From contig NC_079482.1 in assembly GCF_026230105.1 (NCBI RefSeq), positions 4,774,001 through 4,838,000 on the forward strand: DNA of 64,000 bases. The letters run 5' to 3'. Of the stretch, positions 35,160 to 45,559 are shown in pieces. The notes under the pieces were generated by a model. That model was given only the letters and a program-made list of their open reading frames with translations. It had not been told where the DNA came from and made no database searches. Origin of the DNA: Diorhabda sublineata. Lineage: Eukaryota; Arthropoda; Insecta; Coleoptera; Chrysomelidae. The position numbers were made by a program, and so were the translations under genes. Positions within the stretch are counted from its first letter, which is position 1; each line of letters opens with the position of its first letter.

Positions 35160-36095
35160 TGAGTCCTCTTTCACGCTCAAAAAGCTTAAACGAGACAATA
35201 ATATGGTTGACATTTCACAACAATTAGTTGCTCTGCTATACTCCTAGAGCTCAATATTTATCTGGAAGTATAAGAAGAAGCAATTCTGTTAAGAATGAGG
35301 GGTACAGATATTCAGATTTGTTTATAGTAGCGAGAAACATTGCATTCGCAACAGAAGGTGTCAGAAAAACAACTGTTTGTTGTTGGCTTCAATATTAATA
35401 CCTTGTATATTTTGAATTCAATCTATTTAAGCATAGTATCGATTCATTTTAATAGAAGTCGATAGAATATTTTGTTGTAAATCATTTTAGTAATTGAAAC
35501 ATGTCGTGAAATATTCCATGAATATGGAAATGAAGTTAAATTGAATTGTCAAACTTGATGTATGAAAAGTTATATTTCTCATTTTCAATATTTTCTGCAT
35601 ATTCATACGTTGAATGAAGTGAGAACAAATTGGAAATTAGCAGTAATAATAGTTTCATCTCTAAAATTTCCTGAAAAAAATTGGGGATTCAACGCTGCGG
35701 AAATAATTATTTCCACAGTTTCATATTAATGAAAATTGTTATTTATCATATTTTACAAGTTCTTAAACGAAGAACAGTAAATGAATACAGAAAGAATCAT
35801 ATCCTAAATAGAAGAAAATAAAATTATACCTAATTAGACGATTATGGTAAGAACTAAAGCTTTCCAGAAAATTTATTTTCATATAATTGCGGTGACTTCG
35901 TAAGATGAAAAATTTTTGGAGATGCGTTACATTTAAATTAAACGCAATCTATCGTCATACGAACAGAGAGATTTAAATGGCGAGTAGTAAGCTAAAATTC
36001 AAAATAAAGACGAAGACATCCTTTGAATCAATTGTTCATTTGAATAGATAACAATGAAACTGTGTGGGAAAACAGCTACGAGGATGATTCCAAAA
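35160..36095. other. No feature seen
   Basis: AT-rich, no supported frame or repeat. Confidence 0.4.
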
Positions 36096-36099
36096 GTAC

Positions 36100-37035
36100 T
36101 TGGCTCAACAAAGCAAACACAAAATTTCGGAAAAAAATATATTTATTTTTCTACATGATCTCCCTTCAGCTCCATACACTTTTCCCAACAATGTTCAATG
36201 AGTTCGATACATTTTTTATAATAAGAATCGTACAGCTACTCAAAAAAGCCATCACCTCTATTATTTTCCAAGTCTGTGAACAGAAAATAATCCGAGGGTA
36301 CTGAATCTAACAAATAGGGTGCATGAGGTAGCAATTCAAACTTTAATTAATCAATTTTGGCCGTTGCCATAACGAATGTGTGAGCGGGTGCATTCTCTTG
36401 ATGGAACCACAATTTTTTCTTATGCAAATGCCGCCGTTTTTGCTTGATTTCTTCGCTCAAACGTTGAAATAAGTTTGCATGATCCTCACCGTTGGCAGTT
36501 CTCCATTTTTCAAGATAGTTAATGAAAATTATTGTACGAGCATCCTAAAAAACCAACACCATGACCTTGCCTGTAGATGGAACGGACTTTGACCTCTTTG
36601 GAGCTGGTTCTTCCTTTTCAGTCCATTGTTTTATTATTGTTTTGTTTCGGGCGTGGAGTGATGGACTAACGTTTCATCCATGGCTACGAAATGGCCAAAT
36701 ACGCGACAGAAACTGTGATCAAAACCAGCTCTCATCTTGCGCACAACTTTTTTATGTCCAAATTTTCAGTTACTATGCCTTTGTGGAGATTCTTCGGCAA
36801 TTCTGGAGTCGTCATCTCATTTGGTCGACCACTGCGATGCTGGTTTTGATAACAGTTGATAAAGAAGGAACAGTCTCATTCAGAGTAGAATCTTTTTTAG
36901 CTTTTATATTGGTTGAGCCAAGACTTTTCAAATAGAAGAATTGTATCACATAACGATGACCAATTATTACCATGTTTACCAAATTCACTGTAAAAGTTGA
37001 CTATTGGTGGCTACCAAGCAATTGCTAAATACAGT
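36100..37035 (-). mobile_element. mariner transposase, most complete copy
   Basis: Minus-strand mariner covering nearly the whole protein in several frames. Start at 36973, then HRYVIQFFYLKSL..TNIKAKKDSTLNETVPSLST; a deletion joins this to VDQMR/GRPNEMTTPELP, TENLDIKKLCARW, MDETLVHHSTPETK (first catalytic D kept), ..TGKVMVLVF, TIIFINYLEKWRTANGE, LWFHQENAPAHTFV (second D changed to E), LDSVPSDYFLF (third D kept) and HCWEKCMELKGDHVEK before the stop near 36139. The leader sequence matches 95-145. Inactive: frameshifts, a deletion and one lost catalytic residue. The plus-strand frames here are shadows. Confidence 0.92.
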
Positions 37036-37465
37036 GGTATTTTTCGTACAATTATCAGGATCCAGAAAATGGCATAAATCAATTATCCAATTTATTTTCA
37101 TGGAAATTTGTGAGGTGTATAATACAAAAAACAAAACCCATCAATCAGAAAAACGAATAATTTATTGAATATTGAATTGAATATACATACATTTCTGTCA
37201 AAGCAGGTTGTTACTGAAGGTTTTCGGGAGTATGAGAAGAAAGAAGAAGTCGAGAAGAGGATGCGAGCTCCTTTGACATGAAGAACTTCCATCAGAATAT
37301 CTTCTTTTTCTTCTTCTAGTTCTTGGAGATCTGTTGATCTGTTAATTCTGAACAATATGAGGATAATAATTGAGGCAAAGTAGCAGTAGAAGTATCGCAG
37401 AAAAATGTTGGTTGGTGGAAAGATTAAAGGAACCATGCGGCTTCCAAATTTTACTTACCAGCCTC
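37036..37465 (-). other. Unassigned minus-strand frame beside BESS relic
   Basis: A 112-codon minus-strand frame (37436-37098) follows a good splice-donor match, CTG/GTAAGTAA at about 37463 on the minus strand. It contains an acidic stretch LQELEEEKEDILMEVLH but no family motif. It may be intron of the MADF/BESS relic or unrelated. Confidence 0.3.
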
Positions 37466-37469
37466 TATG

Positions 37470-37643
37470 ATGTAAAGACTACAAGGTGTGATATAGCGCA
37501 CCAGCTAGGAAGCAGCCAATGAGAATTCGCTCCCAAAACGACGCGCCAATTTGGGAGCGAATTCTCATTGGTTCTTGAGAGATGCGCAGAACGAGTTGAA
37601 AATTAGCCCTTAGGAAAAAGCACACCTGGTAGTCTTTACATTA
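37470..37643. mobile_element. 174-bp MITE with strong internal hairpin
   Basis: Terminal inverted repeats ATGTAAAGACTAC(A/C)AGGTGTG at both ends, with TA nearby on each side. In the middle a perfect 22-bp inverted repeat (37516-37537 against 37550-37571, core GAGAATTCGCTCCCAAA) encloses a 12-base loop. No coding capacity. It lies directly against the end of the BESS-domain relic. Confidence 0.88.
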
Positions 37644-37800
37644 TGCCAACCTTGTTATAACATTTAACGTTTCAAGCTCAGCTCGTTGCTGTAAAACAGG
37701 TGTTAATTTTTTTACGGACTTGGTCAAAGTTTCGAAAAAAAAGGTCAACATCATCCTCAGTTTCTTCGATAAGCAAATGTTTCATAATTTCATTTAGATG
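37640..37800 (-). pseudogene. BESS-domain relic (MADF-BESS type)
   Basis: Minus strand reads IMKHLLIEETEDDVDLFF and, after a one-base shift in the A/T run near 37738, ETLTKSVKKLTPVLQQRAEL and ETLNVITRLA. The D-D-x-x-(L/F)-F-F..L..(V/L)-K-K-L-x-P pattern is that of the BESS protein-interaction motif at the C-terminus of insect MADF-BESS transcription factors. No MADF domain is seen upstream. It ends where the MITE begins. This is either a host-gene relic or part of a transposon that carries such a domain. Confidence 0.6.
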
Positions 37801-37959
37801 AGTTTCACGTTTTGTCTAAATTTTTCACAATTACGACTAACGATTATATTCAGTCTTTTCTGAACGACTATTCAATTCATACGATCAAAAAAGTAGTGCT
37901 CAACGATTATCGTTGAACGATCATCGTAACAGTGGCACCGAGCAAAAAGTACCTTGAAT

Positions 37960-38250
37960 GCACTCTTTGAACTACCACTACACCAAAGTTTCTGAAGACG
38001 ATAACTTTGTTATAGAAACGCGCATCAGACAGAGTAATTGTGCTTGTTTTGTAGTTGTGGTGTTTACCTTCAGTATCTGAGGACGATAACTTGGTTATCG
38101 AAACGCGCGTCAGACAGTGTAATTGTGAGTGTTGGTGTAGTGTACCTTCAGTCTCTGAAGACGATAACTTGGTTATCGAAACGCCCGTCAGACAGAGTAA
38201 TTTTGAGTGTTGGTGTAGTGATGGTATGAACAGTGTGTTTAGTATAAACG
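37960..38250. repeat. Hairpin satellite element, locus 2
   Basis: Reverse-orientation copy of the 8340-9090 family: CGATAACTTGGTTATCG at 38084 and 38162 (78 bp apart, as in locus 1) and a mutated version at 37999. Monomers carry CTTCAGT(A/C)TCTGA and GTAATTGTGAGTGTTGGTGT. The ends (ACTACCACTACACC at about 37972 and GGTGTAGTGATGGTATGAAC at about 38212) are inverted to each other, as in locus 1. Confidence 0.92.
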
Positions 38251-39985
38251 ATCAACGTTTCCAGAAATGTTAATAGTGCGGAATCATGTGGACCCAGAAA
38301 TTTGACAAGCTACTGAAACCCAATTAAAGAGAATCTTCCGAAATCAAATCAAAATTTGAATGAAGTGTGACCAAAAGAGCGGATTTTTGATATTTTGATA
38401 TCGTCACCCGATTATCCTACTATTGGATCATTGAGCCTTTATACTTGTTAAGTAGAGATTCCGCCGTTCTATTTTGCAAAATCTCATCAAAAAATAAGTT
38501 TGGAATATTTAATATCGATTTATAGCAGAAATATTAGATTTTTACCTACCAACTTGGCGTTTGTTAACACTGTTTATAATTTATAGTTAACCTAATGAAA
38601 CAGTCTTAGAAGTTTATTTCAATAAAATTTTTAAAATGGATGAATTGGTAGACGTGGCAATCCTGTAATCATTTCTTTGTCCAATTTTTGCGGTGCTATT
38701 TGGAATAAAAAATTCATAAGAAGGAATCAACTAATAATTATTTGTTAAAACATTGGAAAAACACGAAATTGATCAAATCAGCGCAGAGATGTTGCCTATC
38801 GACAAGAAATGGTACATCCTTGTGTTGTGTGAACATATGGTTTTGAATATGGCGCTTATTTCAATTTTAATATTGTATTATTGTTTGTTACTCATGAAGG
38901 TTTATAAGTGGAAGTGAAAAGCCTTATTTTTAAAGTCAAATTCTATGTAAAAACTTTATTTCTATATAAAGAGAAAATTGAATAATCTGTTAATCTGTTA
39001 ATATTATCCGGCAGTCAACTATGCTTTCTTAGATATAAGCAACTTCTTTTCATGTATTATATTTTCTATGAAGATTAAATGAAATAAATTTATAGAGCGC
39101 TTCAAAAGTTTTTAATCACTCAACTATATAAAGAGTAAATGAATATAACTTTCCTCATTCCCAGCTTCTCCACTTAGATATCCTAGAAACTCTGCCTTAT
39201 TTATCTTAATAACTGAAGTAAGATTTTTCAAGGGATTCATCGTTATTTTGAAAGCTGTAATTTATTGAAGCACTTCTCTATGTCTTTAGAGAACTGTAAA
39301 TTATATAGAAATTAAACGGGAATAATCTCAAAAAGTGAAGTAACATTCCAAATGTTTTTATATAATATATAATTTATTTGATTTCTAAATCGGCAACATC
39401 GCCGTCTAGGATCCCTGACGATAACTTCTCCTGGCAATCTATCTGCCACTAAAGTATATCCTCAGGACATAAACTCCTGGAAATGCGATATATCTCGCCG
39501 AGACAGTCGTTTCAAAATGTTTGTCTATTCACCAATGCCAGCTCGTTAGTTAGAAAGGCATGGGAATAAATGGGCACTGCACCAAACTCTACTGATGATT
39601 AAGTGTATGGAAATTAATTGGTTAAGATGGAACTATTATATTGTATTCATCTGACGTTATGGATATAAATTAATATCATTTTATCCCAATCCGCTATTAC
39701 TTTAAATCACTTCTTGATATAAGGAAACGTGACATTTTTCATAACCTGCATATATCATATATGAAAAGTGGTTATGTACAAATTGTACGTGATTGTCTAT
39801 GTTACAAAGAATAATTTATTGATAACTGTTAAAACTGAAAATTATTTCATTGTTTCAAATGACAATTAACTCATTATTTCAAGTATTTTAAGATTTATAA
39901 AGTATTTAAAGTCAGTCCATTTTCTTGGTGAATATGAACAAGAAGTTCAACTTGTCTAATGTTAATTTTATTAGAAGCTGTGATA
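38251..39985. other. No feature seen
   Basis: AT-rich with a moderately GC-rich patch at 39385-39600. No supported frame or repeat. Confidence 0.4.
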
Positions 39986-39987
39986 TC

Positions 39988-40176
39988 TACATATATGCAA
40001 AGGGCTTGGCCCAGAATGTTTTCCGAAATTCTTCTCTTATTTTCAAATGAACCCTCTCAGCATAGCCTTCGGCTAGACGGTCGGATTTCCATCCTCGGTG
40101 TTGCTTTATTTTCAGAATGTCCGCCTCTGAATCTGTCAGGAGAGAGGCTGACGAGCGTCTGAAAACATGTCCAGTG
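39988..40176 (-). mobile_element. Crypton-like tyrosine recombinase relic, minus strand
   Basis: Open minus-strand frame of 62 codons: TGHVFRRSSASLLTDSEADI, LKIKQHRGWKSDRLAEGYAE, then a basic tail to a stop at 39988. It holds the G-H-x-F-R-R-S-S-A box with the catalytic arginine, the H-x-G-W box (first G is R) and the A-E-G-Y tyrosine. It is the best preserved catalytic core of the three such relics here. Upstream parts are not recognised. The plus-strand frame at 39959-40162 is its shadow. Confidence 0.8.
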
Positions 40177-40409
40177 TAACATTTATATTAACGATATATT
40201 CCGTATATCGATGTACAAACGCAGTCCTTTTTTATAACATTTATTAATTTAAATAATAGAGTACAAAACTAAAATGATAACTGTCTTGTTCAACGTCGTC
40301 GCTACGACAACTAATTTTTTATCCAAAAATATACTAAAGATACGCTACAAAGATTAATTCTAATACTTTTTTAGACGAATTTCGTTCTGTATTTATTCAC
40401 ATACCGAAA

Positions 40410-40770
40410 GTTGAGTGTTCCATATAGTGAAAGTGACATTTCCGTACTGCAAAACACTCTCGGGATGCTCTGAAGTAGACAACTTTAACTTCCTTAAATA
40501 TGACTCTAGCCACTTAAATGTTGACAGTTTCATTTCGATGATTTTGCATAGCCTTAAAGCTTATATAGATGACTCAATAACAGACAAGATTGAAATTGCT
40601 AATAGAAGACACAAACACATCTACAAATTATATTGAAATTACAAACACATCTGCAGAGAATCCATCAACATCTAGTAGAGATATACATATTCCATCTGCA
40701 TCCAATCCAATAAATATTAATTGTCCTGCAGGTACAATCAACATTACTTTTTGCAAATAATTAATAAATT
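40410..40770 (+). mobile_element. Crypton-like recombinase C-terminal tail
   Basis: From 40557 the plus strand reads LKAYIDDSITDKIEIANR, matching the nucleophile-tyrosine block and tail of the relic at 21295-21720 (YIDNSATNRLLTANKI). After a shift it continues NTSAENPSTSSRDIHIPSAS and NPININCPAGTINITFCK, then a stop; Asn/Thr-rich ends with a final (C/G)-T-I-N-I are usual in these proteins. The R and H boxes are missing. It lies 230 bp from an opposite-strand relic of the same enzyme type. Confidence 0.65.
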
Positions 40771-40774
40771 AATA

Positions 40775-41095
40775 TTGACATTGCAAATATCATTAAGAAC
40801 ATTATATTGTTCAATGAATGAATGAATAATTCTCTGTTATTTATTTTCTTTCCTCAGTGTATTTGAAAAAGTTTTGGATCTCATGCGTCGTCTAAAAAAT
40901 GTTGTTTACGCCGCGGCTGAAATACTACTTTGTTGAAGTCCTCATGTCATTTCAGACTCGTCCAGCAAAATAGCACTTTCAGTCCTTGACATACAAATAA
41001 CTATAGCATTAGGTAAACTCAGGTAATGAGCAATATTTCCTGGTAATTTTCTAAAATTTGTCATACTCTACAACAGAAGGTCTAATATTTCAATA
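40775..41095. other. No feature seen
   Basis: No supported frame; broken continuation of the minus-strand frame described next may reach to about 40860. Confidence 0.35.
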
Positions 41096-41097
41096 CT

Positions 41098-41267
41098 TTT
41101 TGAGGAGGTCAACAAGATAGACACCAGCAATATTTCCAGCAGCGAACACAAATTCACGATTAAAGTGTGTTTCGCTTTCTGGAATTATAAGTTTGAACAT
41201 GGTGTCTTCATAAAATACGTGTCCTTCTCGTAGGAACGTCAGCGTGCAGGCTTCCGTAATCCCTATC
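41098..41267 (-). pseudogene. Unidentified minus-strand open frame (56 codons)
   Basis: An open minus-strand stretch reads IGITEACTLTFLREGHVF, YEDTMFKLIIPESETHFN and REFVFAAGNIAGVYLVDLLK before a stop. After the stop the same frame goes on NIRPSVVEYDKF. Composition is protein-like, with balanced charges and hydrophobic runs, unlike the random frames around it. I do not recognise the family. Possibly a broken exon or a transposon gene fragment. Confidence 0.35.
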
Positions 41268-41284
41268 ATAGAGACCTAAGTAAC

Positions 41285-42615
41285 AGATTTAATTTTAATA
41301 TATAAAAATTCAGTGTCCGTGTGTATGTTCCGAATGAACTCAAAAATAAGGCAACTGATATTCATGAAATTTGGCATATATTTGTAATTTGGTCCAACTT
41401 AAATGATAGGATAGTTATTATTTAAATTATTGGTCTCAATAATTAATGATAGATTGATCATCAACGTTGATTGTTGTTATTAATCGTAGTTTCCATAAGT
41501 CTGGAACAGATTGCGCCTTAAGCAAATTTCTTTACAGAGAACTGTAAAATTTTGTCCTTTGTACTTCATAGATAGCGCCACAGTTTAATGTGATATATTT
41601 TCTTAGACTACACACTATGCATGTAATATATACCACTTAACGTCGCTTCTTTCAGATCATTCTTCATTTTGTCTTCGTTGCGTACATTACTTCGAATATT
41701 TTTTTTTAATTCTAGCTTACAGTTATTCAGAGAACAGCGAAATTCAATTACTATTTTTAGTAAAATTCCACCCAAAAAATCCAACCTTAATGCCGTAGCG
41801 AGAAGACTCGATGTGAACGTGTTGAAAGAGTTCATGAATGAGTCGAACAGAGAGCAGAAAGAAATGCAGCTCAAATAATTCGCACAGTTGAAATTCGTGC
41901 ACGAGAACAGGGTGATAATCGTCGTCAAGAAAATGCATTGAGGATCAGGGTGGCACGTCAACAACACATAGATTCATATAGAGATCAAAACCGAGAAAAT
42001 CGTCGAACCAACCGCGTAGTAACACGTGGATCATTTGTTGGTCTTGCATTTAATTATGAACCAGACATCAATTACTCGGCTGATTCCAAAGTTACTATTG
42101 GTGCCATGGACAAAATACGTAATTATTGCCAGGCGCTAAAATTTCGCAATGAAACACCCGGCATGTGTTGACATCAGGAAAAGTTGTATTGTCACCACTC
42201 TCTATTCCATCTGAACCTTTGTAATCTCTTCTTTCTGGCATTTGTCACCACTCCCTATTCCACCTGAACCTTTGAAATCCCTTCTTTCTGGCATTTCAAA
42301 TGGATCAAAATTATTTTTGCGTGAGACACATAAACTTAATTCTTGCTTCCAAATAACGTCGTTTGGAGCATCCAAAATTTGTGATTTGTCATCTGATGGT
42401 CGTAATTTTTATACAACATTCAAAATTTAAGGCCAGTTATATCATAAAATTGGATCATTGATGCCAATGCCAAATGAATTACCAAAATTTCTTCAGATCT
42501 ATTTTATGGACACAACGTGTAACAACTCGATGCCAGTATAATTTCATTGAACAAGCATCACAATTATTTCAAATCAAATCACTCAGCCCCTAAATGCGTG
42601 GCCGGGTCTGCTAGT
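41285..42615 (+). mobile_element. Helitron with N-terminal domain and 3' end
   Basis: Rolling-circle transposon. The 5' end near 41290 (AATATATAAAAATTCAGTGT and CGTGTGTATGTTC) is typical of insect Helitrons. Coding relics: a charged N-terminus (41780-42000), then from 41995 RGSFVGLAFNYEPDINYSA, DSKVTIGAMDKIRNYCQALK and FRNETPGMC, and after a break IPPEPLKSLLSGISNGSKLF and LNSCFQITSFGASKI (42260-42390), GQLYHKIGSLMPMPNELPKF. This is the Helitron-like N-terminal domain. The Rep and helicase domains are missing. The 3' end GTGGCCGGGTCTGCTAGT (about 42598-42615) has the CTAGT terminus before T. Confidence 0.9.
42191..42296. repeat. 53-bp tandem duplication inside Helitron ORF
   Basis: GTCACCACTC at 42191 recurs at 42244; the 53-bp segments ending CTTCTTTCTGGCA are about 90% alike. 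Since 53 is not a multiple of three, it breaks the reading frame of the N-terminal domain. Confidence 0.93.
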
Positions 42616-43200
42616 TGATAATAAATTAAGAACATATCGTAAATTATATCGTACTTTTTCAAATAGAAATATTTCGTCTTCAACCTCTTTTATAAATCTT
42701 TCTACATTCTCCTTCGTTCAAAGTCTCAGTCTCTTCAGTCAAGCTAAAAGCATAATGTACTTTTTTATATATTTGTGCACGGTGAGTTCATAACTCAACA
42801 TTGAATATTTATTCCACAAAGTCAACGCCTTTGAGGTTTCCAAATATTCCAAATAAATAGTATTTACTATATTTTTTTTTAAATCGCCAACCATATTCCA
42901 AATTTTTTGTAGGCGTATCTACATCTTGATTTTTCAGGTATTAAACTACCCCCTGCAGGATTTACAGACTCTCACTTCAAATGGAATGTTCGATTCGCTA
43001 TCTAAAGACATTTCAAGTAATTACTTCTGACTTGTTTTGACTTATTTTGAAAAATCGTTGAGTACTTCCATAGAAACAATACATCAAGACCTCAAGACCT
43101 ACTTCCATAGTAACAATACTTCTTTGATTCCACATTGTTATTTCTATTGTAATTTAAGATTCTATTAAATGTTATGAAATCCCGAAATTAGATGAAGCGT
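42616..43200. other. No feature seen
   Basis: No supported frame or repeat. Confidence 0.4.
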
Positions 43201-43204
43201 TGTA

Positions 43205-43535
43205 CGTTAGTACCTTATGATTCTCCACCACGACAATGCGAGCCCTCATACATCATTTCAAACAAAAACGTTTTTGAACAGTTGAAACATCGAATTGATG
43301 GGTTATCCACCGTACAGTGCTTGTTTGGTACCCAGTGATTTCTTCTTATTCTCGTGGATCAAAAATAAATTACGAAGTTAACGTTTTTCTACACCTGCCA
43401 AAGGGGTGCCATTCATTCAAATTCAAATCTTTTTAGAGGTACAACAATCGGAATGGAAAAATTGCTTCGAAAGTTGGTTCAAACGCATGCAAAAGTGTAT
43501 CGATTTTAGTGGAGAATTTTTTGAAAAATAATCTT
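43205..43535 (+). mobile_element. mariner transposase, C-terminal relic
   Basis: Plus strand reads LILHHDNASPHTSFQTKTFL (second catalytic D kept), IELMGYPPYSACLVPSDFFL (third D kept in P-S-D-F; the usual S-P-D-L is S-A-C-L), ..WIKNKLRS, and, after a frame change, VQQSEWKNCFESWFKRMQKC and IDFSGEFFEK to a stop. The W-F-x-R-M-x-K-C-I ending puts it in a different mariner group from the copies at 36.1 and 51.7 kb. The N-terminal half is missing. Confidence 0.88.
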
Positions 43536-44600
43536 TAACATATTCAATAATAATTTTTTTTATTTGTCTGAAAACATAAGAAGCAACCCTCGTATTTTTG
43601 ATTTGCTATAAAGTATAAGTGAATCTCTCATAAAAATACCAATTGAGTTTTCAAATATTACATGTTCTTCCATTCGAATATTTTAGAAAATTTTGACGGT
43701 TGAAGCAGAAAGACTGATAGGAGAATAGTCACTGACATATACCTCTATATCTCAGTTTCGCAATCCTAACGAAAATATCCTTCGTCCGTTCGCATTATTA
43801 TGCAGTCGCTCGAGGAAAGGGAAGGTCAGGCAGGACAAAAAAAGGCCTTAGGATCGGAAAAGTCACGTTTCTAGTACAATTTACTGTTTGTAAGGCTGCC
43901 TGATAACACCGAGGAAGATATAATATATATAAGGAAATAAATTCATCCCGTCTTTATAATATACGTTTTCATAGTGTAAGGGATGAAGGAAAGGCGCGTT
44001 TTTACAAGCACTACGTTACTCTTATTGACAATTCAATTTTCTACTTTTGTGTGCAATTTATTATTGGAGAAAGTATCGCGTTGAATTTTTACCATAGTAA
44101 TGCTGTAAATCAAATGCCCCCGTGGTTGGAGCAACCCATAAAGTATATTATTTTATTATTATTAAAAATTATATTGCTACTAATCTGTTAGTAAATGCAG
44201 ATGAGTTGTATCTTTAATTGGAACAAAACAACATTTTTTTTTTGTAAACTTGTATATATTGTGAGAGGAAAGCTAAAATTTCGAATCCTTAGTTAGAATG
44301 TACTCCACCGAGGTAATGGACTACAAACTACAGAAAACAATTTGTATTATTTTGAAAAATGTGAAATTGAGAAGGCTAAGAATATTCAAAAACCAAATAT
44401 CTAAGTCCATTCCAATTACATGTAAATTAAATAATTATTAAATACCAATAGAATAAACCATAAAACTGCAGCTTTTTAAGTTAAAATACTTTTATTTACG
44501 TCACTAATAACAATGAAGCGATATCATAAAAATCAAACTTTTTGTTTGGCAGTAGAGCTAGAAAATGTCACATTTTACTAATAATTTGATTAAAAATATA
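43536..44600. other. No feature seen
   Basis: No supported frame or repeat. Confidence 0.4.
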
Positions 44601-45183
44601 CACGGTGTCCCACGACGAGTTAAAACTATCTATAATATCTTTAAAGATAGCCCACTTCTGGTTCTACCGGAAGTCGACTGTAACTATTTTAAATTGAACA
44701 CCCTGTATATTAATACATTTATGCAATCTACGTAATATTTTGGTATACTTTTATCAAAAAACTTAGTTATTAATTTTTTTGTAAAAAATTTGACCGTTGC
44801 AGATCCTTATAAATTATTTTTCATCAAGATTAGACGTATTTGAATCTATGTCGGAAATTTTTCATTTTATACTGTCCATTTTCATGTCTATAAAAAGTGT
44901 TCAAAGTTTAACTTCATAAATATCAAATGTCTTCACTGTTCAAAATAGAACCACCCGATTTTGTCTATTTCAATACTTTCAGGGTTAATAAATAAGGCTA
45001 ATTCATGTATACTTTCCTATACCTAAGCCTTAGCGTAATCCAGATATTAAATAAATTCTGTAAATTTTTAGAGATGCAGATGCAGGTCAATAACGGGTTT
45101 AATTCGATTAACTTTTGCTTCAAATGAACCGTATAGCGTCAAATACATTTACAGATAGTTTTAACTCATCGTAGGACACGATG
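44601..45183. mobile_element. 583-bp element with 36-bp terminal inverted repeats
   Basis: Left end CACGGTGTCCCACGACGAGT followed by TAAAACTATCTATAAT; right end on the minus strand CATCGTGTCCTACGATGAGT followed by TAAAACTATCTGTAAAT. Only about five differences in 36 bp. AT-rich interior without coding potential; an ACACCCTGTATA motif lies at about 44699. A non-autonomous DNA transposon; family not determined and no clear target duplication. Confidence 0.88.
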
Positions 45184-45555
45184 CAAAAATTGTAACCCGG
45201 TGCTTTTAGACTTGACTGTCTGTATATACCTACCTGATTTATGGTAAGTTCTATTGAAAAAACTTACGGTAACGGTAACTAATTCCCGCATTACTATCAA
45301 TTATATTTTTTTGAGAATTTCAATATTTTTGTCACAGCTGGTCACATTTGTGACACTCCCCATCTTTCTAGTGTGACGTGACATATTTCGCAAATTTACA
45401 TCTAGAAATTATTGAATGAAAACAACGGTTCTGAAATCAGTTTTATTTCTATTTGAATTATTTTTTATAGAAATTAACTTTAAATCAAACAAATAAGAAA
45501 ACAAAAAACGATATTAATTAAATAAATCAGCAAAACAAAAAATATTAATAGAATT
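45184..45555. other. No feature seen
   Basis: No supported frame or repeat. Confidence 0.4.
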
Positions 45556-45559
45556 GTAC

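Noticed and set aside
36561..36935. 124-codon plus-strand frame
   Set aside because: Shadow of the minus-strand mariner transposase.
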